From Saccharopolyspora kobensis (GTDB lineage: Bacteria > Actinomycetota > Actinomycetes > Mycobacteriales > Pseudonocardiaceae): 64,000 nucleotides of DNA. Below the pieces are notes generated by a model. That model saw only the letters and a list, made by a program, of their open reading frames with translations. It had not been told where the DNA came from and ran no database searches. Position numbers and translations under genes: made by a program. Of this stretch, positions 44,286 through 52,617 are shown piece by piece. The first letter of the stretch is position 1. Each line of letters begins with the position of its first letter. The stretch spans positions 62,001-126,000 of the forward strand of contig NZ_FNVB01000002.1 in the NCBI RefSeq assembly GCF_900108315.1. Reading direction: 5' to 3'.

Positions 44286-44876
44286 TCAGCGGCCGCGGCG
44301 GAGCTTTCGGCGTTCCCAGCCGTTGGGGTGGCGGATCACCACTCCTGCCGCTCCGCCCGAGCCGGTGAGGCGGATCAGGGGCGCTCCGGGGTGGCGGTCG
44401 GGCGTGGTCTTGTCCTTGAGGCCGCCCAGGCCCGGGTCCACCTCGTCGGTCTCCGCCGACCAGGCCTCGGGGATGATGATGGTGACCCCGGCCATCTGGC
44501 CGTGCGCTTCGAGCTCGACCAGCGGCAGCCGGCAATCGGCCTGGGTGAAGTCGAGCTTCACGCCGCCCATCCCGCCGTGCGCGGTGATCTGCGCGGGCAC
44601 CTGCCAGCGGCCGGTCCGCGACGCGCCGTGCAGGCCTCCCTTGAGGAACAGCGGTTTGCCCGGATCCGCGGTGCGCCCGGACGGCAGGTCGGCGGTGAGC
44701 GGTTCCAGGTCCGCGTAGGTCTTGGCCGCCAGCGCCAGGTCAACCCGCTCGGTCAGCTCGGTGAGGTCGATGCGCCCTTCGCCCGCGGCTTCCTGGAGGC
44801 GCTGCACCACCGCATCGCGGTCGGCGTTGGAGGCGCGCATTTCCCTGCGGACGGACTCGGGCACTTCGGACGTCAT
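44286..44876 (-). CDS. DUF1707 (SHOCT-like) domain protein
   Basis: About 196 residues. The N-terminal DUF1707 domain shows M-R-A-S-N-A-D-R-D, then VVQRLQEAAGEGRIDLTELT and A-K-T-Y-A-D-L-E-P-L-T-A-D-L-P, a motif set common in actinobacteria. The C-terminal half is a beta-rich region like the cell-wall-active-antibiotic-response (LiaF/YvqF-type) C-terminal fold (GGVKLDFTQADCRLPLVELE). Probably a cytoplasmic regulator of envelope stress; the precise role is unknown. Convergent with the CynX-type transporter. Confidence 0.85.
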   Translation of the reverse strand: MTSEVPESVRREMRASNADRDAVVQRLQEAAGEGRIDLTELTERVDLALAAKTYADLEPLTADLPSGRTADPGKPLFLKGGLHGASRTGRWQVPAQITAHGGMGGVKLDFTQADCRLPLVELEAHGQMAGVTIIIPEAWSAETDEVDPGLGGLKDKTTPDRHPGAPLIRLTGSGGAAGVVIRHPNGWERRKLRRGR

Positions 44877-44924
44877 GCGCCAGATCCTATCCAACGCGGT
44901 GTCCGGCAACCGACGGTTTCGGCG

Positions 44925-45590
44925 TCATCGGGGCTCGCCGCCCGGGGTGACCAGGCCGGTTTCGTAGGCGAGCACGACGAGTTGCGAGCGGTCGCGGGCA
45001 CCGAGCTTGGCGAGCAGCCGGCTGACGTGGGTTCGCGCCGTCGCCGGGCTGATGAACAGCTGCTCGGCGATCTCGGCGTTGGCCAGCCCGGCGCCGACCT
45101 TGGCGAGGATCTCCCGCTCCCGGTCGGTCAGCCCCTCGATCAGCTCGCCGCGGCGGGCGGGTTCGCCCAGCGCCGCTGCCCGCATCACGCGCCGCGTGAC
45201 GGACGGTGAGAGCAGCGCATCGCCGCGTGCGACGACGCGGACCGCGTTGCGCAGGTCGTCGGGGCCGGTGTCCTTGAGCAGGAAACCGGCCGCCCCGGCG
45301 CGGATCGCGTCGAACACGTGCTCATCGGTGTCGAAGGTGGTCAGCAGGACGACCTGGACCTCCGGCAGGGCCGGGTCGGCGAGGATCCGGCGGGTGGCGG
45401 CCAACCCGTCGCCGCCGGGCATCCGGATGTCCATCAGGACCACGTCCGGTCGCTCGCGGCGCACGACGGCGAGTCCGGAGTCGCCGTCGGCGGCCTCGCC
45501 GACCACGGTGATGTCCTCGGCGCGCTCCAGCAGCCCCCGGAGTCCTTCGCGGACGAGGTACTTGTCGTCGACGAGCACCACGCGGATCAT
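44925..45590 (-). CDS. NarL/LuxR-family response regulator
   Basis: 221 residues. The receiver domain has V-D-D near residue 8, the phospho-acceptor Asp in V-V-L-M-D-I-R-M-P-G near 54 and Lys in F-L-L-K-D. The C-terminal LuxR HTH has L-T-D-R-E-R-E-I-L and ANAEIAEQLFISPATARTHV. The ATG at 45590 overlaps the kinase stop by four bases, so it pairs with that kinase. The target is unknown; the membrane-protein genes upstream in the same unit may be controlled by it or signal through it. Confidence 0.93.
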   Translation of the reverse strand: MIRVVLVDDKYLVREGLRGLLERAEDITVVGEAADGDSGLAVVRRERPDVVLMDIRMPGGDGLAATRRILADPALPEVQVVLLTTFDTDEHVFDAIRAGAAGFLLKDTGPDDLRNAVRVVARGDALLSPSVTRRVMRAAALGEPARRGELIEGLTDREREILAKVGAGLANAEIAEQLFISPATARTHVSRLLAKLGARDRSQLVVLAYETGLVTPGGEPR

Positions 45591-46747
45591 CCGGTTTCCT
45601 CCAGCGGAATCGTGGCCACGACCGCTGTTCCGCGCGGGGAGCGCGGTGCTGCGTCCAGTCGGCCGCCGAGCAGCGCGAGCCGCTCGCGCATCCCGATGAT
45701 GCCCCATCCGGCAGCTCCGCTCGCGAGCGATTCCGGCGTGGCACCGCGGCCGTCGTCCTCGACGCGGACTTCGAGCACGTCGGCGCCGTGCGCCAATCCC
45801 ACGGTCACCGAGGAGGCGTCGGCGTGGCGCAGGACGTTGCTCAGCGCTTCCTGGATCACCCGGTAGGCCGTGGTGTCGACGACCACCGGGAGCGTCCGGG
45901 GCTCACCGGTGATCACGACGTCCACGGCCAGCCCGGTTTCGGCCGCCGCGTCGGTCAACGAGCGCAACTGCGCCAGCCCGGCGGGCTGGATGTCGGCCGG
46001 TTCCCGGCGCAACGCCTGCAACGTCGCGCGGAGTTCGCGCACCACACCGCTGCACGCGGTCCGGACGGCGACCAGCGACTTCTCGGCGGTGGTCGGATCG
46101 TCGCGGACCGCCTCCCGCGCCACGTCGGTGTGCAGCGAGATCACCGAGATGGTGTGGGCGAGCAGATCGTGCAGATCCCGTGCGATGCGCAGGCGTTCCT
46201 GCTCGACCCGGCGCCCCGCTTCCCGCTCGCGCTCCAGCTCGGCGATGCGGGCCTGCTCGGCCAGTTCGGCCCGCCAGCCGCGCCGGGAGCGAACGCTGTC
46301 GCCGAGCGCGACGACGGCGGCCATCAGGCACGCCGTCGTCGCGAACTCGAAGCCGAGCAGGTAAGCCAGGTCGTCGCCCTGCCGGATGCGCACCAGCGTG
46401 GAGAGCACCAGCAGCGATCCGCCGATCGCCGCCGCGGCGCGGAGCTTCCCCTGCTCGGCGGCGGAGTACAGCGCGGCGGCCAGCGGCACGGCCAGCCCGA
46501 TCGGCGGGTAACCGCTCATGTAGTAGACGATCAGGATCACCGCCGTGACGACCAGCGTCGCGACCGGCCACCGGCGGCGGACGAGCACGACCGCCGCGAG
46601 CACGATCGCGAACGCGTAGGCGGCCGGGCTCGGCTGCTCGGTGCCGGTACCGACGTTGGCGGCGACGGCGGTGCCGACGACCACGAGCACAGCAGTGCCG
46701 AGCAGCAGATCGACCACCCGTGCGGACCGCTCCCCAGCCGCCGTCAT
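45587..46747 (-). CDS. NarL-type sensor histidine kinase (HisKA_3)
   Basis: 386 residues. Four to five N-terminal membrane helices (about 10-150) without a large extracellular domain are followed by the dimerisation box with R-I-A-R-D-L-H-D-L-L-A-H (phospho-His) near 195 and an ATPase domain with VIQEALSNVLRHADAS and DDGRGATPESL, then G-I-I-G-M-R-E-R. This matches the DesK/LiaS-like group that senses membrane state. It starts 4 bases after the upstream membrane-protein gene ends. Confidence 0.93.
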   Translation of the reverse strand: MTAAGERSARVVDLLLGTAVLVVVGTAVAANVGTGTEQPSPAAYAFAIVLAAVVLVRRRWPVATLVVTAVILIVYYMSGYPPIGLAVPLAAALYSAAEQGKLRAAAAIGGSLLVLSTLVRIRQGDDLAYLLGFEFATTACLMAAVVALGDSVRSRRGWRAELAEQARIAELEREREAGRRVEQERLRIARDLHDLLAHTISVISLHTDVAREAVRDDPTTAEKSLVAVRTACSGVVRELRATLQALRREPADIQPAGLAQLRSLTDAAAETGLAVDVVITGEPRTLPVVVDTTAYRVIQEALSNVLRHADASSVTVGLAHGADVLEVRVEDDGRGATPESLASGAAGWGIIGMRERLALLGGRLDAAPRSPRGTAVVATIPLEETG

Positions 46748-46751
46748 GCGA

Positions 46752-47195
46752 TCACCTCTTCTCCGGCGAGTGACCGGGGATCAGGCGCGCGAGCCCCCAG
46801 CCGACTGCTCCCAGGGCCGCGCCCACCGCCGTGCCGGTCGCGACGCTGCTGACGAACGCGAAACCGCGCATCAGCACGACTTCGGCGGTTCCGGGCAGGA
46901 TTCCGGCGAGATTACCGCCCAGGCTCGGCGGATTCCCGGCGTAGGCGTGCTCCCACAGCAGCTGGTGCGCCACGGCGAGCATGAGCCCGTAGGCGAAACC
47001 GATGCCGAGCAGGGTGCGGAACGGGTTCGGCACCCGCCGCCACAGCACGTACAGCAACCACACGGCGATCGGCACGAAAACCAGCAGGGCGTTGACCACC
47101 GGGCCCACCAGGCGCAGGTCGTGCGCGATCACGCGCGGAACGCCGAGCGCCGCCAGTCCGATGATGCCGAGCGCGGACAGCTTCGTCCCGTTCAC
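46752..47195 (-). CDS. Four-helix membrane protein, unknown
   Basis: 147 residues with about four hydrophobic helices (including VGPVVNALLVFVPIAVWLLY) and little else. The GTG at 47195 overlaps the stop of the upstream gene (GTGA), so longer in-frame starts were rejected. It is coupled to a DUF1772-like protein upstream and to the sensor kinase downstream. A membrane partner or input protein of the two-component system is possible. Confidence 0.7.
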   Translation of the reverse strand: MNGTKLSALGIIGLAALGVPRVIAHDLRLVGPVVNALLVFVPIAVWLLYVLWRRVPNPFRTLLGIGFAYGLMLAVAHQLLWEHAYAGNPPSLGGNLAGILPGTAEVVLMRGFAFVSSVATGTAVGAALGAVGWGLARLIPGHSPEKR

Positions 47196-47689
47196 CGCAG
47201 CGCTCCGCGGCGGTGTTCCTGGTAGCGGACGAAGGCCGCGAAGGCGAGCACCGCGGTGAGCAGGCTCATCGCCAGCCGCACCCAGTGGCCGGTCTCGAAC
47301 TCCCACGCCGTCTGCCGGAGGACCTCCGCGGAGTGCACCGCTGCGCCCTCCTCGAACATCACGTCGTTGCGCGGCCAGAAGAACAGCGCGGAGAACAGGA
47401 ACTCGCCGAGCAGCAGCGAAACCAGGCCGGCCGCCACCCACTTCCGCGCGGGCCGCAGCACGGCCAGCGCGGTGAACGCGGCGACCACGGTCAGCGCGCC
47501 CAGCGGCGGGAAGAAATCGGCGGGCCCGGCCGCCACCATGAACTCCACCGACGTGCCCAGCGATGCCGGGACGTCGTGGAACACGTTGGGATAGATGATG
47601 ATCGTCTCGGCGAGGATCCCGCCGAAGGCGACCACCGCGATCCAGAGGTAGACCGTCGAGACGATGAATCCGGCTCTGCTGTTGTCCAT
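47192..47689 (-). CDS. DUF1772-like membrane protein
   Basis: 165 residues with four membrane helices. The pattern (FGGILAETIIIYPNVFHDVP, later F-F-W-P-R-N and a conserved W-E-F-E-T-G-H-W) resembles DUF1772/anthrone-oxygenase-like membrane proteins. First gene of the four-gene unit with the sensor kinase and response regulator. The hairpin-forming sequence at 47706-47726 lies just upstream of its CGGAG ribosome-binding site. Confidence 0.7.
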   Translation of the reverse strand: MDNSRAGFIVSTVYLWIAVVAFGGILAETIIIYPNVFHDVPASLGTSVEFMVAAGPADFFPPLGALTVVAAFTALAVLRPARKWVAAGLVSLLLGEFLFSALFFWPRNDVMFEEGAAVHSAEVLRQTAWEFETGHWVRLAMSLLTAVLAFAAFVRYQEHRRGALR

Positions 47690-47705
47690 CCGAACTCCGG
47701 GAGAG

Positions 47706-47726
47706 GTCCGGGGAAGAGTCCCGGAC
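47706..47726. promoter_or_regulatory. Inverted repeat upstream of the two-component unit
   Basis: GTCCGGG (47706-47712) and CCCGGAC (47720-47726) form a 7-bp palindrome, 17 bases before the DUF1772-like start. It could be an autoregulatory operator of the response regulator. Confidence 0.35.
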
Positions 47727-47802
47727 AGCTGAACTTCCTGACTCCCGGAACGCTACGGAGCGGAGTCGCCGAAATCGTCCGCGCAGCGACGCTCACCGAC
47801 CA

Positions 47803-47847
47803 CGACTTCGGACGTACGCCCGCGGCGGAGCCGTACGTCCGAAGTCG
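47803..47847 (-). terminator. Perfect 16-bp hairpin after the DinB-fold gene
   Basis: Arms 47803-47818 and 47832-47847, 13-base loop, about 44 bases past the stop codon at 47891. Confidence 0.65.
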
Positions 47848-47890
47848 ACAACGGCCGATGACGTGCGCGTTCGAGCCGACCAGGCCTCGA

Positions 47891-48523
47891 TCAGACCGCC
47901 GCGATGGTGCTCGGCGCGCGTTCGGCGCGGCTCAGCGCGCGCAGCACCGCGGTCTGCCCGTGGCGCACGACGGCGAGCTTGGCGAGCAGCGCGAGCACCG
48001 GTTCGAGGACTTCCTCCGGGACTTCCGGCGTCTCGATTCCCGCGCTGTGGGCGAGATCGTCGGAGTGCACCGCGATCTCCATCATGCGCGTCAGCAGGAA
48101 GTCCGCCAGCCGCACCGGCCGACCGCCGAAGGACACCACCCGGTCGCTGGCCTCAGCGGGCAGCGCGGTGCGTTGCCCCTCGACCGCCGAGGCGACCTCG
48201 GCGGCCAGCGCCTCGGCACCGCGGGCGGCGAACTCCTCGCCCATGTCGCGGATCCGGACGTTGACGTCGGAATCGGTGCCGGTGTGGAACGCCTCGGCGG
48301 CGGCGTAGAACTCGGTGAGCGAGAACGGCCGCTCGGTGACCGGCTCCTTGGCCAGCACCCGAGAGACGCCCAGGACCTGGGAGCCCAGGTGCCCGGCCAG
48401 CCCGCGGACGCTGAACTCCGGCAGCGCGCTGGGCCGGTCCCACACCGCGGCGACCGCGGGGTCCCGGAGCAGTTCCACCGCCGCCTGCGCCGCTTGCAGG
48501 TAAGCCCGGCTCATGGTGGTCAT
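47891..48523 (-). CDS. Mycothiol-type maleylpyruvate isomerase/DinB-fold family protein
   Basis: About 210 residues with the helical DinB/MDMPI pattern: F-S-V-R-G-L-A-G-H-L-G-S-Q-V-L-G near the start, and LLTRMMEIAVHSDDLAHSAG, whose His with the first-helix His would bind metal. Family members use mycothiol or related thiols in actinobacteria; the actual reaction of this one is unknown. The ATG at 48523 (MTTMS) follows GGAAGG by six bases. Stand-alone gene. Confidence 0.82.
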   Translation of the reverse strand: MTTMSRAYLQAAQAAVELLRDPAVAAVWDRPSALPEFSVRGLAGHLGSQVLGVSRVLAKEPVTERPFSLTEFYAAAEAFHTGTDSDVNVRIRDMGEEFAARGAEALAAEVASAVEGQRTALPAEASDRVVSFGGRPVRLADFLLTRMMEIAVHSDDLAHSAGIETPEVPEEVLEPVLALLAKLAVVRHGQTAVLRALSRAERAPSTIAAV

Positions 48524-48586
48524 CGTCGTCCTTCCAGCCACACCCGATCAACGCCTGCTCGAGTATGGCCCACCGCGCGTCGGTTC

Positions 48587-49399
48587 TCACCTGTTTTTCG
48601 GTGTTGTTCCTTGCGACACGTCGTTGCCGTGCTCGTCGGCGAGGACGACCCGGATGTCCTTGGCGCGGAAGGGCTTCAGGTCCGATTCGTCCGCTGTCTC
48701 ATCCGTGACCAATGTCCACTTCGGAGGGAGCGGGGCCCAGGCGTGGAACGGCCGGCGACCGATCTTGGCCGCGTGGACCAGGACGTACACGTGGTCGCCG
48801 CGGCGCGCCATCAGCTCCTTGAGGCGCGTCTGGCGGATGTCGGCCTCGCAGATGCCGTCCTCGGCCGTGACGCCGTCGGCGCCGAGGAAGACCCGGTCGA
48901 AGGTGCGGCGCTCCAGCGCCGCTTCGGCCAGCGGGCCGATGAAGCCCTGGCTCTTCGGGCGCAGGACACCGCCGAGGCACTCCACGGTGACCTCCTCGGA
49001 GGCGGAGAGCTCCTGCAGGGCCGTCATGCCGGTGGTCACCACGGTCAGCGCCGGTCCGCCGCGCAGTTCGTGGGCCAGCGCGCCGGTGGTCGAACCCGCG
49101 TCGAGCAGCACCGTTTCACCCGCGCTGAGCTGCCGGGCCGCCCAGCGGGCGATGGCCCGCTTCGCCTCGAACTCCTCGCCGACGCGCTGGCGCAGGCTCG
49201 CCTCGGGGTGCGCGACGATCGCCATCGCACCGCCGTAGGTGCGGGCCAGCGCGCCCGCCCGCTCCAGCTGGGCGAGGTCGCGCCGGATGGTCGACGCGGT
49301 GACGCCGAAGTGGGCGGACAACTCGTCCACACCGGTCAGCCCGGTGGTGGTGGCCAGCTGGACGATGGCCTCCCGGCGGAGCTTGGAATCGCGGGGCAC
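48587..49399 (-). CDS. DeoR-family transcriptional regulator
   Basis: 270 residues. The N-terminal HTH has V-D-E-L-S-A-H-F-G-V-T-A-S-T-I-R-R-D-L and L-A-R-T-Y-G-G-A. The sugar-phosphate-binding DeoRC domain has L-L-D-A-G-S-T-T near 100 and F-L-G-A-D-G-V near 175. It starts with GTG after AAAGGG, 12 bases past the PdxA2-like gene, so the two are co-transcribed. Probably represses its own operon and the divergent aldolase in response to a phosphorylated sugar acid. Confidence 0.9.
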   Translation of the reverse strand: MPRDSKLRREAIVQLATTTGLTGVDELSAHFGVTASTIRRDLAQLERAGALARTYGGAMAIVAHPEASLRQRVGEEFEAKRAIARWAARQLSAGETVLLDAGSTTGALAHELRGGPALTVVTTGMTALQELSASEEVTVECLGGVLRPKSQGFIGPLAEAALERRTFDRVFLGADGVTAEDGICEADIRQTRLKELMARRGDHVYVLVHAAKIGRRPFHAWAPLPPKWTLVTDETADESDLKPFRAKDIRVVLADEHGNDVSQGTTPKNR

Positions 49400-49411
49400 T
49401 CGACGTCCCTT

Positions 49412-50413
49412 TCAGCTGACGGAAACCGGCGCCAGGTCCGCGGCCTGGCGCAGCGCCTCGATCATGCTACCGACGTCGGCCGCGCCGGTTCCGGCGATGT
49501 CGAAGGCCGTGCCGTGGTCCACCGACGTGCGGATCACCGGCAGGCCCACGGTGATGTTGACGCCCGCCTCGATGCCCAGCACCTTGACCGGCGCGTGCCC
49601 CTGGTCGTGGTACATCGCGACGATCAGGTCGTAGTCACCGCGGCCGGCGAGGAAGAACGCGGTGTCGGCGGGCAGCGGGCCGCGCGCGTCGATGCCCTCG
49701 GCGCGCAGCTGCTCCAGCGCGGGCACGATCTTCTCCTCCTCCTCGCCCGCGCCGAACAACCCGTTCTCCCCGGCGTGCGGGTTGATCCCGCAGACGCCGA
49801 CGACCGGCGCGTCGACGCCCGAGGCGCGGATCGCCTCGTAGCCGCGGCGAACGGTGCGCGCCACCAGGCCGGGCTCGATCCGGGCGATGGCGTCGATCAG
49901 CCCGATGTGCGTGGTCACGTGGATGACCTTGATCTTCGGCGTGGACAGCATCATCGACACCTCCTCGGTGCCGGTCAGCGCGGCGAGCAGCTCGGTGTGC
50001 CCCGGGAAGAGGTGCCCCGCGGCGTGCAGCGCCTCCTTGTTGAGCGGGGCGGTGCAGATCGCCTGCACCTCACCGGCGACCGCGAGTTCCGCGGCGACGC
50101 GCACGTACTGGTAGGCCGCTTCACCGGCGACCGCGCTCAGCTCGCCCCACGGCAGGTCCTCCGGCAGCAGGCCGAGATCGAGCACATCGATGCGGCCGGG
50201 CCCGAAGCGCGCCTCGGCCGCGGAGCCGACCGCGACGACGTCGACCGCCGCACCGCGCAGCCGGGCCGCTTCCCGCAGGCGGCGGGCGTCGCCGACGACC
50301 AGCGGGCGGCACAGCTCGTGCACGGCGGCGTCGGCGAGCGCGCCGACCACGACTTCGGGGCCGACACCTGCCCCGTCTCCCATGGTGACGGCTATGACGG
50401 GCGAGGGACTCAC
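49412..50413 (-). CDS. PdxA2-like 4-phospho-threonate/erythronate dehydrogenase
   Basis: 333 residues of the PdxA family. M-G-D-G-A-G-V-G-P-E near the start, metal-binding His in F-P-G-H-T-E-L-L and V-T-T-H-I-G-L, then GINPHAGENGLFGAGEEEE and M-Y-H-D-Q-G-H-A-P-V-K. PdxA proteins outside B6 synthesis (PdxA2/DtnB type) oxidise and decarboxylate 4-phospho-D-threonate or -erythronate. The DeoR and aldolase neighbours point to sugar-acid breakdown rather than pyridoxal synthesis. The matching DUF1537 kinase is not in the window. The GTG at 50413 follows AGGAGG; longer in-frame starts lie in the divergent promoter. Confidence 0.88.
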   Translation of the reverse strand: MSPSPVIAVTMGDGAGVGPEVVVGALADAAVHELCRPLVVGDARRLREAARLRGAAVDVVAVGSAAEARFGPGRIDVLDLGLLPEDLPWGELSAVAGEAAYQYVRVAAELAVAGEVQAICTAPLNKEALHAAGHLFPGHTELLAALTGTEEVSMMLSTPKIKVIHVTTHIGLIDAIARIEPGLVARTVRRGYEAIRASGVDAPVVGVCGINPHAGENGLFGAGEEEEKIVPALEQLRAEGIDARGPLPADTAFFLAGRGDYDLIVAMYHDQGHAPVKVLGIEAGVNITVGLPVIRTSVDHGTAFDIAGTGAADVGSMIEALRQAADLAPVSVS

Positions 50414-50719
50414 TGTGCCTCCTGGAGGTCGCGTCGGCTGGCCGCGAACGGGTCGAATCGGTTTTCCCGTTTTTGCGCGAAACGCGCACTCATGATCGTG
50501 AAGATCCCCGACTCGGCGGCTCCCCCACGGCACCGGCACGTCAGGAACCTGCGGAACATCCCGCCGGAACCCGGCGCTCCCATGCACGCCTCCTCGCAGC
50601 TCATTCTGCGCAATTCACGCTATCCATATTGCGCATTGCGCGCAACTATGCCAGCGTTCCGAACCACCAGGTACCGGCGCGCGAGCCCGGGCGCGGCCCG
50701 GGGACCAGGAGGACAGTCC
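50414..50719. promoter_or_regulatory. Divergent promoter region with TGCGC-rich palindromes (DeoR operators)
   Basis: 306 bases without a gene. It holds TGCGCG-AAA-CGCGCA (50474-50488), TGCGCAAT...ATTGCGCA (arms 50607-50614 and 50628-50635) and TTGCGC-ATTGC-GCGCAA (50629-50645). Related half sites repeated between the PdxA2/deoR operon and the aldolase suggest operators of the DeoR protein. Confidence 0.55.
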
Positions 50720-51487
50720 GTGAACGCACTCGAGTTCGCCCGCCACGTCCGCGGCCGCAGGCAGGCCGTCGGCTACTGGGTCGTGCTCGACGACCCGATC
50801 GCCACCGAGCGCCTGGCCCGCCTCGGCTACGACTACGTGGTGGTCGACGCCCAGCACGGCATGCTCGGTTCCACCGGCATCCGCAACGCGATGCTCGCCA
50901 TCGACGCGGGCGCGACGTCGGCCGCCGTGGTGCGCGTCGAGCAGAACGATCCGTTCGCCATCGGCCGGGTGCTCGACGCGGGCGCGACCGGCATCATCGT
51001 GCCGCTGGTCGACACCGCCGAGGACGCCGCGGCGGCGGTGCGCGCCACGCGCTACCCGCCGGAAGGCCGCCGCTCCTACGGCCCGATGCGCAGCGAGCTG
51101 CGGGTGGGACCCGATCCCGCCGAGGCGAACGAATCGGTGCTGGTCCTGGCGATGATCGAGACCCCGGAGGGCTTGGCGAACGTCGCCGGGATCTGCGCGA
51201 CGCCGGGCCTCGACGGCATCTACGTCGGCCCGGCCGACCTGCGGCTGGCCGTGGGCGGCGCGACCGCGTCCGACCCCGCCGTGGACGACGCCTTCGAAGC
51301 GGCGCTGGCGAAGATCGCCGAGGCCGCCGCCAACGCCGGCATCGCGGCGGGCATCCACACCCCCAGCGGCGAAGTCGCCGCGCACCGCCTCGCACAGGGC
51401 TACACCTACGCCACCGTGTCCTGCGACCTCGTGCACCTGGAGCAAGCGGCGAAGGCGCACCTGTCGGCCGCCCGCGGCGAGCGGTGA
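50720..51487 (+). CDS. HpcH/HpaI-family class II aldolase
   Basis: 255 residues. V-V-D-A-Q-H-G near 45 (general-base His), VRVEQNDPFAIGRVLDAGAT, MIETPEGLANVAGICATPGL with the metal-binding Glu, and Y-V-G-P-A-D-L with the metal-binding Asp are the family motifs. It cleaves 2-keto-3-deoxy or 4-hydroxy-2-oxo acids to pyruvate and an aldehyde. The GTG at 50720 follows AGGAGG by seven bases. Divergent from the PdxA2-like/DeoR operon. Confidence 0.92.
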   Translation: MNALEFARHVRGRRQAVGYWVVLDDPIATERLARLGYDYVVVDAQHGMLGSTGIRNAMLAIDAGATSAAVVRVEQNDPFAIGRVLDAGATGIIVPLVDTAEDAAAAVRATRYPPEGRRSYGPMRSELRVGPDPAEANESVLVLAMIETPEGLANVAGICATPGLDGIYVGPADLRLAVGGATASDPAVDDAFEAALAKIAEAAANAGIAAGIHTPSGEVAAHRLAQGYTYATVSCDLVHLEQAAKAHLSAARGER

Positions 51488-51578
51488 GCCGCCTGCCCGG
51501 AGGCCCTGCGCTACAAGCCCTGCGGTTCGGCCAGGTCCGAGCCGGACCACGGGAGCGTGGCTCGACCGCCGATTCCGG

Positions 51579-52382
51579 TCAGGAGTCCCGCCGAGGGCTG
51601 TGCCACTCGCTGTTCATGAAGCACGACATGATCCAGATCGCTTCGTTCATGTCCAGAATGATGTCTCCGATCAACGGCGTGTTGCGGAGCATCTCGTGAG
51701 GTATGCGCCGTCTGTGCTCGTCCGTTCCGGGCATGAGCAAGTCCTCCTTGGTGATCTCGATCGGCTGCCAATCGAGATCGACGTGGAGAAGCAGTGAGCG
51801 TTCCGCTTCCCACCGCTGGATGAAGACCATCTGCTCTCCGTGGATGTTCGGCGCGTAGGCGACGTAGTCCCTCGGCCCGACGCGTACTCCGCAGAGCTCT
51901 TCAACAGCACGGTCGATGCCCCTCGATCCGTCGATGTAGCCGCGCATCTCGCCGACGAACCCGGGCAGGGTCTCCTCGTTGAGATGCGCATCGCCAGGAA
52001 TGCGCAGCGAGGCCAGGCTGGTCATCGTGAGCTTCGCATGGCGGAGCTCACGGCTGGCGTTCGTCCAGAAGAGCCCGTCCACGTCGGGGTCGTGCACGAC
52101 GCAGGCGACCGGAATGTTGGTTTCCGCCCAGTTGTCGCCGTGCTTGCCGACGCGGACGCAGTACCCGTACTTCCGCCGGTGGGAACGACCGCCCTTGACC
52201 TGGATCGCGACCGTGTACGGAGTCCTCCTGCTCTTCGCTCCGAACGTCACCCGCAGGTCCTCACCGAAATCACTGGTCCCGGAGACCTCTTCGACGATGT
52301 GCCCGGCACCTTCCAGGAGCAGGCGCACGCGGTTCACCGCCTGCCGGGAGGTGAGGTGCGAATCAGGGATGTGCGGGGGCAT
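51579..52382 (-). CDS. DUF4365-domain nuclease-like protein
   Basis: 267 residues. The N-terminal 130 residues match DUF4365: S-D-F-G-E-D-L-R-V-T-F, then PYTVAIQVKGGRSHRRKYGY and a W-T-N-A-S-R-E-L-R-H region. The Asp followed by Q-V-K-G is the active-site arrangement of restriction-endonuclease-like folds (D...QxK). DUF4365 appears alone or with defence genes. The C-terminal half is unrecognised. The ATG at 52382 is preceded by GAGAGG. No methylase adjacent; an orphan defence or repair gene is likely. Confidence 0.75.
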   Translation of the reverse strand: MPPHIPDSHLTSRQAVNRVRLLLEGAGHIVEEVSGTSDFGEDLRVTFGAKSRRTPYTVAIQVKGGRSHRRKYGYCVRVGKHGDNWAETNIPVACVVHDPDVDGLFWTNASRELRHAKLTMTSLASLRIPGDAHLNEETLPGFVGEMRGYIDGSRGIDRAVEELCGVRVGPRDYVAYAPNIHGEQMVFIQRWEAERSLLLHVDLDWQPIEITKEDLLMPGTDEHRRRIPHEMLRNTPLIGDIILDMNEAIWIMSCFMNSEWHSPRRDS

Positions 52383-52617
52383 GTTCCGACATTCCTCTCG
52401 TCAAGCCGTGCGCGCTCACGGTCATGCCCAGTCATACCGGTGGCGTCCGACATCCCCGCGGATCGGGACACTTCGGCTCCCGCGCAGCACTGGCTGAGCC
52501 AGTTGGCCATTCGGGTCTTGACTTCAGGGATCTGATCGCTGAAAGTGGCCTGGCCAATCAGCCACTGTGCCACGCACCACATCCCGAGGTGCCGGCGCCC
52601 CGCTCGGCAAGGAGGCA

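Noticed and set aside
47213..51487. 1424-codon plus-strand frame
   Set aside because: Only its last 255 codons (from GTG 50720) encode a real protein, the HpcH aldolase; the rest lies opposite well-supported minus-strand genes.
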